Positions 57,443-64,000 of a stretch of DNA of 64,000 nt are shown piece by piece. This DNA is from Siphonodentalium dalli (lineage: Eukaryota; Mollusca; Scaphopoda; Gadilida; Siphonodentaliidae). A program made the position numbers and the translations under genes. Numbering within the stretch: position 1 is the first letter of the stretch; each line of letters starts with the position of its first letter. The notes beneath the pieces were generated by a model. That model searched no databases, had not been told where the DNA came from, and was given only the letters and a program-made list of their open reading frames with translations. The DNA is taken from positions 200,348,052 to 200,412,051 of the forward strand of contig CP136067.1 of assembly GCA_032622095.1 (NCBI GenBank), written 5' to 3'.

Positions 57443-57897
57443 TTAAAGGTACTCAATCCGATCAGACACTCATAAATTACTATTTCTTTAGCTTCGGTGG
57501 TAAACAATAATTGAATCGAGTCGAGGAACCTACCAATCAACGCTCAGGGTGATCAGATATCGATATTTGAAGTTATGTAATTTCTATTTTTTCTGTCCCA
57601 GAACACGCCGCCAAAAGGATGTTCTCGGTCAAAATTGCGTTATTATTACCACTTGATTTTACAGTTATCCATCCTCGTCTGTTTGAATAGTGTTTCTGGT
57701 GTACACATCTCGAGAAAAATACGAATTTAGGGGCAATTATTAGTACACATCTCGAGAAAATTACAAATTTCAATAATCAATAACTAATAACTCTGAGCTT
57801 TGTTTGATGGGTTCCTCGACTCGAATCAAATATTTTTTACCTCTGAAGCCAAAGAAATAGTAATTTAGGGGTGCTTAATCGGGTTGAGTACCTTTAA
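57443..57897. mobile_element. TTAA MITE, complete reference copy
   Basis: 455 bp with ends TTAAAGGTACTCAATCCGAT and GGGTTGAGTACCTTTAA, arms of about 100 bp (TACTATTTCTTTAGCTTCGG; GAGTCGAGGAACC and complements). No coding capacity. It defines the family also seen at 1935, 27905 and 28645. Confidence 0.85.
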
Positions 57898-58697
57898 CAG
57901 ATCTACATAAGCTTGTTTCTCCAATTTTGTGTGTGCCCGTCGGCAACCCCTATCTCGGTCGGCATCACTTAAGAATACTTAAAATATACCATTATATAAT
58001 ACGTCCTAATATAATTGAGATGACTGTATATAAGTTCAGTTACTGAATTAGTGGTGACGAGACATACCGACCTACATTCCTAATTACGAGAGCACCATTT
58101 TGTGAACTTATTAAAATCTATATATTATTATACCTGAGTATCAAACAACATAAATACACGTAGGGTGGGTGGTTGAGAGTTAAATATCCTATATCTGCCC
58201 CTATTTGAACAAACATTAATCCCCATCTATGTGATCCATTCAACTTAACGGTAATTTTCCTCAAAAATGACCCATGGGAATAAATCTGAACCCCAGCCAC
58301 CGAAGGACCCACCATACCAAACATAAGCTAAATAGGCCCGATGGTTCTTGAGAAGAAATTGTTTTAAGAATTACTATGGAGGGAAAGAGTAATCGCCATT
58401 GTTTCTCACCTATTTGACCTGATGAACTCATTTGAACAAATCTGAATGCGAGTCACCCAGGGTGCATCCACACCAAAATATATAAACCCATTGAGTCTTT
58501 AATATGTATCTGTAGAAGAAAAAGATGGATGGATGGATGGATGGAAAGACATCCCGACAGATGGATGGATGGGAGGACAGTCTGACAGAGAGACAGACAA
58601 ATTCAATCCAATATACCCCCCAAGGTTTCATTGCAAAATCAGGGTATAATGAGTTCAACTGGATAGGTGGTGGTTAAGAAAATAATATTCAAACAGC
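57898..58697. repeat. Bivalve-type repeat with GGAT tail
   Basis: 58260-58660 matches the block at 13740-14117 (GAACCCCAGCCACC, AAGAATTACTATGGAGGGAA) and ends in (GGAT)n at 58525-58542 and CAATATACCCCCCAAGG. No gene. Confidence 0.5.
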
Positions 58698-59133
58698 CAA
58701 GCCTGAATATAGTGTCTGACATTTGCAGAATGAGGTCAGCGAAGGGTGAATTTAGTAATTCCATCCTACAAGGTGGGCGAGCATCACCAAACTCACCATC
58801 TGGGGACCTCATTCTGCTAAGGCCTCAATTACTGTGGGAGACATAGAAACAGATTGAAATTCTCCAGTTAAAGTTGGTGATATGCACCCATTGGGCACCT
58901 CAATTCTGCATTTATCTTTTGCAAATTAGGGGATAGAGAAACTGAACAGAAGGGGAAAAGTAAAAATGTCAATTTAAGACCATATATACTTCCTAGAAGA
59001 TGAGGCCTAAGCCGAATGCGGTCCCTGGATAGTGTATTTGGTGATGACAGCCTGCTATGCAGTGTAGCATAACTAAATTCACCCTCTGGTGACCTCATTC
59101 TGCAAATGTCAGACACACTAAATTCAGGTTTGG
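58698..59133. repeat. GCAGAATGAGG palindrome family, expanded copy
   Basis: One hairpin at 58726-58818 and a partner half at 59030-59110 share the outer pair CAAGCCTGAATATAGTGTC / GACACACTAAATTCAGG. The interval between is unrelated sequence, so one palindrome was split or two copies fused. Confidence 0.6.
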
Positions 59134-60918
59134 GAACAATATTTTGTTTTGATTTGATTATAATGACACAAACTGGATAAGCAGTTGTTTCCACCTGTCT
59201 GTCAGATAACATCTCAATTGACCATCTCAATTGACCACTATTTTGTACTATTAATAACTCTCTGTCTGGAGCTAAAACCATTAACTGAATCTGCTGGTGG
59301 GAGAGGTGAGTTGGGATTGAGATGGAGTGGGGTGCTGTTGGTTGGGGTTCAGAACGGACAGATGGACAGGGAGTAATGACTATAGCTCCATCGAAGACTT
59401 CGTCTCAGGTGAGCTAAAAAGAGCGATTTGTTTACCTTCAATGTTAAATATATTGCGTGGGACAGAATCCATTTTTCGCCGGACATTTACCATGACTGCA
59501 CGCTTATTTTGAACCTTCGTGCTGTGTGTTTAATATTGGGGGAGGTTATTAATTATATAGCTAGGATATTATTGTTCCTTCAGTTTGCATGGAGTAAAAC
59601 CGTAGATTAGGGGAATGATATGAAAGCTTGTATACGAAAAGGATTGATGATCGGTCACATTAAGAGAACATTTTGGACTTTCGGCTAAATTCACAATATA
59701 ATTGGGACAGGAAAGGTCAGAATCAGTCCAAATGTTTTTACTCTACATTTAGTGCTATGTGGAAGTTATTTCTATAATATCCCTGCAACCTTGTACTTAT
59801 TCAATGTAGAGGTGTGGTGACGATGTGTAAGAAAAGTCTTTGACAGTAATCAGTTTTATTAATTGCAGATAGAAGTCGAATTAGAATATGATCAGAATGA
59901 GGCAAGAGAACTCAACAACGCAGAACGTCCTTACAACTTACATGCCATATCTGAATTTAGGAATTTAATACTTAATATTCGCACTGCATGTATCGTCTGT
60001 GAATCAGTGGTACCTTGGTCAGCGACGATATCAGTGTCAGGAGTTCACGCCGATAAACACTCGAAATATAGAGTTATCTCTCTTCCACAAAGGACACAAG
60101 GACGCACGTTGAAACAATGTAAATGAAAAAAGGCCGTCCAGCCACAGTGTCCCCCGAAAAAGTAGCTTCATTGGGGGGTATCAGCTTTTCTGAAAAAAAT
60201 AACAAGGACCCTAAATCCGATACTAAATTTCAGAACAATCCAACCAGTGTACCCTGAAATGGTGGATAAACTATCATAGTAAATTTGATTCAGATATGAT
60301 CACACAAACTAAAGTTGTCATCCGGAAACCAGAAAATTACAAGATTCTAAGTCGAAAAAGGGCCATAACTCTCGCAAAAATGGGCGGAGCATACCCATAT
60401 TCGAACTTGACCTGTATTTTGGTCTGATAAACTCACCTATGAAATTTGCTTTTGATCTAATAACCGAAACTAAAGTTATCATCCGGAAACCATTTTAATA
60501 GTCCCCCGAAAATTTTATTTCGGGGGAAAAATATAGTTATCACTCTTCCACAGAGGACCAAAGGACGCACGTTGAAACAAGGTAAAATATAGAGTTATCC
60601 TCTTCCACAGCGGATCTAAGAAGTAAGAATTTGAGAGTTACGTCTCGTTTCACAAGTGATCTGAGCAGATCGAAAGCCAACTTGACATTTACAGAGTTAT
60701 TCCTCTTCGTTTACAAACTGTTTTCAAGACACAGTGAACATCGCACATGGTATGCCATTGACATTGATACTAAATAGATATACATTATGTGGATAAGAAA
60801 CTTAGAATTTGTCATCTAAATCAATTCACGATAATTCATTGTTCATCAGATTTTACGCAAAAATTACACATTTGTTATTTGTTCATTTTAATTTTACCCG
60901 ATTTTCTTAACTATAATT
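59134..60918. repeat. Intergenic repeats, no gene recognised
   Basis: 59300-59420 has the GGACAGATGGACAGG and GGTGAGCTAAAA tail of the bivalve repeat. A ~50 bp phrase (GTTATC-CTCTTCCACA, GGACGCACGTTGAAACAA) recurs at 60070, 60537 and 60590. A hairpin with AGTCCCCCGAAAATTTT lies at 60499-60530. Confidence 0.5.
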
Positions 60919-61008
60919 TTGTCTTCCATCCACATGCGTTTGGCAGCATTATGTATTCTATCCACATGCGTTTTTCCCCCGAAAAAAAAAATTAAGGTAA
61001 AAATATTC

Positions 61009-61206
61009 GACGGCTTCACTGCAAATAACTTTGTTCAAAGCCTGGAGTGTATCAACTCTAAACCATTCGAAATAATGAAGGCCGGTCGCACAGAATATCG
61101 AAATTCCTACTTTCCTCGGACAATTCTTGATTGGAACCACCTTGAAGAGGATTCTATGAACTCTCTACTTTCATCAGAGGACGAAACAACTAACACCACG
61201 TCATAG
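61009..61206 (+). pseudogene. Non-LTR retrotransposon C-terminal remnant
   Basis: The frame reads FTANNFVQSLE, then EYRNSYFPRTILDWNHLEED. The motif 'yxNSxFPRTIxdWNxL' is the usual end of the ORF2 protein in several non-LTR families. Nothing upstream encodes the reverse transcriptase. It might instead be the last exon of a captured gene, which I think less likely. Confidence 0.5.
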
Positions 61207-61588
61207 TCTCATCCCGTGTGCTAATACATCCGACAGGATCCAGCACTGAAACCATATACAGATACAGATACAGGGTCCCATGGTGGGGAGTCTGGTGATT
61301 TGGTCAATCAAAATTCAACGTCAATCCCAATCTGATCATATCTGATCATAAATCATTTTAATAATAGTTTTTGAGTTTCGCAATATAGTGAAAAACATTT
61401 GTCTTGTACGATACGGGTTAATAAATGGGCGGGGCTAGTAGAGTTGTTTACTGAACACGTCACAGTGAATGCCAATCAGAGAAGAGTTTCTGATTACGCG
61501 TGTCACGTGTTCAGGACAAGATCGTCACTTTCTAGTGAACGGCGGTCGGCTCATCGAGTTTTCCAAATACTTCTACATTTTCACAAAA

Positions 61589-62250
61589 ATGGACGTCGAC
61601 ACAAAGATAAGCGACGCCATCAGAAAATCGCAAACAGATCTGTTAAAAAGCTTAGCAAAGCTTATTGACCATAAGCTAGATGCTGGAATGCTGGAAATTC
61701 AGCAAGAGAGGAAGTAGTGCCGCCTCAAGAAACATTCAAATTCAAGAAAACGGCACATGAAGAACAGCCCAACCTGAACAACAAAGTTATGGGGAAGATC
61801 CGAGAGGCACAAAAGTTCCTCGCATCAGCGGAACTAAACGAAGCTTCCGACGCATTAAAGTCAGGTATGGACTTGCTCAGTCACAGACAGAAGCTGATTA
61901 AATTGGCAGATTCATCAGATTTGGGATGGCGAGTTGTAGCAGAATACGATGGCAATCAGTTGGCTTCTGATTCGGAGGACGAAAAGCGAATACACAAAGC
62001 GGAGGCGAGAGCACAGCAAAAAGCATCGAAGAGGAAAATTCCCAGAAGTTCAGTTTCTTCGTCAATAACTGACCTCAAAATCCAGCAGTGGTTAGCGGAG
62101 GGGTTAAAATGCCTAGCAGGAAGCCAGGGCTTTGCTTTGCATGTGGGGTTCCAGGACACTGATAAAACGAATGTGACTCTCGGCTGCCACAAACCAAAAG
62201 ATAAGTACAATATATCTTATTTTAGTTGGGCAAGGGTTAACGCGAAGTGA
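61589..62250 (+). pseudogene. DIRS-like retroelement, gag-type ORF (frameshifted)
   Basis: ATG at 61589 opens a short frame (MDVDTKISDAIRKSQTDLLK on) that stops at 61717; the protein goes on in another frame (FKFKKTAHEEQPNLNNKV, then HRQKLIKLADSSDLGWRVVA and SDSEDEKRI). These blocks are typical of the first ORF of DIRS-group elements. Near 62130 a third frame reads CFACGVPGH, then two stop codons, then NEC: a C-x2-C-x4-H-x4-C zinc knuckle broken by nonsense changes. At least two frameshifts. It is dead as a coding unit. Confidence 0.65.
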
Positions 62251-62740
62251 GTTCGCGAACGAGAACAATAAGACCGGTTCAAAAGAAGCAGCGCTAACAC
62301 GACCGTTAAAAAGTAAACACACGACGTGTATTTCAGCGGAATCGACAAAAGATTGCATTGTCAAACGGTGGTCGGTCAGATGCGGAAAAAAACGAATATG
62401 CTACCAATTGTTTACTCCGATAGTAATACAGATAACACGGGTTGTTGCGGGTAACTCAGAATCGGTAGGCGCGCAGTCAGGCGTGACGGCATGTGTTTAC
62501 AACGTTGGTCATTCAGGTGACAAAGACAAAGCTTTTGTAAACAAAAGAGTTGCTTCAACGCGGAACGCTATTGTCAATGTGGACAGCGAGTTGATATTGG
62601 AAGCGCTCAATTCAGAGTGTAAAAGCACTGGGTGCTTGCTCGGCGGAGAGCTCACGGCCAGAGTTTCCGAAAACAAGATGGAAATTGGCCAGAGGTCGCG
62701 TAACGTGAAGGTCGGTCGGCAGATCTCGTCTGGTATCATA
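62251..62740 (+). pseudogene. DIRS-like element, linker between gag and reverse transcriptase (decayed)
   Basis: The plus-strand frame 62408-62767 is open but does not run into the reverse transcriptase frame; the last shared part switches frame near 62740. No domain recognised in it. Confidence 0.4.
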
Positions 62741-64000
62741 GCTCGCAAAGTCCAAGGGGGCGATTGAAGGAACGTTACGCTCGGTGGGAACATTTAGGGG
62801 TGTCTGATTACATAAAAGGAATCATTAGCGAGGGCTACAAACTGCCTTTTATAAGTATGCCACAGGCGTCCGAACTGAAGAACAATAGATCGGCTTTCAA
62901 AAATAAAGATTTTGTTTCGGAAGAAATCGGTAAACTGATCAGTTTGCATTGTATTGCAAGGGTTTCGAAAAAACCGGAAGTAGTAAATCCTTTAATGGTT
63001 GCTTGTAATAGGGATGGAAAAAAGCGATTGGTACTGGATTGCCACCACATAAATCCACATCTGGCGAAGTTTAAATTTTGTTTGGAGGACGGAGGGGTGG
63101 CTAGGGAATTATTTTCCAAAGGAGATTTGATGTTTACTTTTGATTTAGAAAGTGCCTACCATATCGTAGAAATATTTGCATCTTTCAGAACATATTTGGG
63201 GTTCTCATGGACATGGGTTTCGTCGGGTAGAACATATTATTATGTGTATAATGTCCTTCCGTTTGGAATTTCAGTAGCTGCTCACATTTTCACAAAATTA
63301 ATGAGAGAGTCACTAAATTTCGGAGGTCACAAAGTTGTCATGTATTTGGATGACGGTTTAGGGGGAGCCAAAGGGGCGATGGAATTGAGTAGAATTGTCG
63401 AGAATTACTTGATAAGTTTGGGGTTTCTTATTTCTTATAAGAAATGCGTTTGGATTCCGATTTCGCAGGTCAAGTGGCTCGGTTTGGATCGGGACATGGA
63501 CTCGGGCAGAGTAGATGTGTCGGAAGAAAGGGTTCGCCGTTTCATCGCTTCAATAATCGGTATAGAGAAACAGATTATTGAGCAAAATGGTTTCGCGAAT
63601 GCGCGAGCGCTAGCGTCCATCAGTGGGCAGTTATTATCGATGCACGGCACAGTGGATAGCGTGGTTCGACTGAAGAGTCGATACATATACGGCGCGTTAG
63701 CTGACAGAGCTAGTTGGGACGCGTTGGTGCCCGTCGGGCAGGAGGCCTCAGCGGAGCGGTTTTGGAGGGAAAACATTCAGTCGTTGAATAGTCAGGACTT
63801 GGTAAGTCTGGACAACACTGGAAGTGTGTTTAACGATGCATAAAGTTTCGGATACGGTGGGTATTCGGAAGGGGTGCTCGGGTCTGAGGTGACAGGGTCA
63901 TGGTTAGAAACGGAAGTTGGATTAAATTCAACTTAGCGCAAACTGGAAGCCATGCATAGATATTACACGTCGAAAGGTGCGACCTTACGAGGGGAGCGTA
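62741..64000 (+). pseudogene. DIRS-like reverse transcriptase / RNase H (stops in RNase H; runs off window)
   Basis: The frame is open from about 62740 to 63843 and covers the reverse transcriptase: RLKERYARWEHLGVS, KKRLVLDCHHINPHL, FTFDLESAYH (first Asp), LGFSW, NVLPFGISVAAHIFTKL, VVMYLDDGLGGA (catalytic YLDDG) and VKWLGL. The 'LGFSW', 'FTKL' and 'YLDDG' pattern is that of DIRS-group (tyrosine-recombinase) elements rather than Gypsy or Copia. The RNase H that follows begins SVFNDA, then TAA (63841), then SFGYGGYSEGV and GSWLETEVGLNST, then TAG (63934) and RKLEAM. Two nonsense codons thus break it. The methyltransferase and recombinase regions would lie beyond 64000. Confidence 0.8.

Noticed and set aside
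59863-60126. 87-codon plus-strand frame with a Cys pair
   Set aside because: Its last third belongs to a ~50 bp phrase repeated at 60537 and 60590; no recognisable domain.

Overview
The window is eukaryotic and most like a bivalve mollusc genome. It is AT-rich, its coding exons are short and split by long introns, and it is saturated with small DNA transposons and foldback repeats. It carries a GIMAP/AIG1-type GTPase gene (a family expanded in molluscs) and the intergenic repeats with GGAC runs followed by a 'gagctaaaa' tail that are familiar from bivalve assemblies. The phylum is inferred from these traits; nothing here is diagnostic.

Layout. 1-13.3 kb: two inverted copies of a ~770 bp compound repeat (1-767 and 12500-13266) bracket a MADF/BESS-domain gene on the plus strand (exons 1701-1915 and 9987-10301) that interlocks with a PIF/Harbinger (HARBI1-like) transposase gene on the minus strand. 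The transposase exons are 19844-19505, 12049-11934 and 9574-8768; they join in frame to an intact 420-residue protein. The MADF-BESS intron holds a 51-copy perfect 23 bp tandem array. 13.3-19.5 kb: transposon-filled intron of the transposase gene, including two elements with clear 8 bp target duplications. 19.8-21 kb: divergent promoter region with a CRE, six CArG-like boxes spaced about 31 bp apart, a STAT-type site, a TATA box and a tiny first exon. 21-33 kb: long repeat-rich stretch. 33.2-34.2 kb: main exon of the GIMAP GTPase, which fits the tiny first exon 12.3 kb upstream in phase and ends in a CaaX box. 34.3-48.5 kb: non-LTR retrotransposon remnant, tandem and foldback repeats, duplicated blocks. 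48.5-54.5 kb: a complete Mutator-like element with a FLYWCH/MULE transposase (two exons, 470 residues), terminal inverted repeats built of 16 bp tandem units, and a 10 bp target duplication. 54.5-61.2 kb: repeats. 61.4-64 kb: a decayed DIRS-like retroelement, running off the window end.

Working logic. Apart from the GIMAP gene the coding content is transposition machinery. In autonomous Harbinger elements a transposase works with a small SANT/MADF DNA-binding protein, and both partners are present here with open reading frames. The MULE appears to be a self-sufficient unit. The GIMAP gene is the only clear host gene; its promoter region carries the most striking regulatory pattern. No tRNA gene, rRNA or CRISPR array was recognised.
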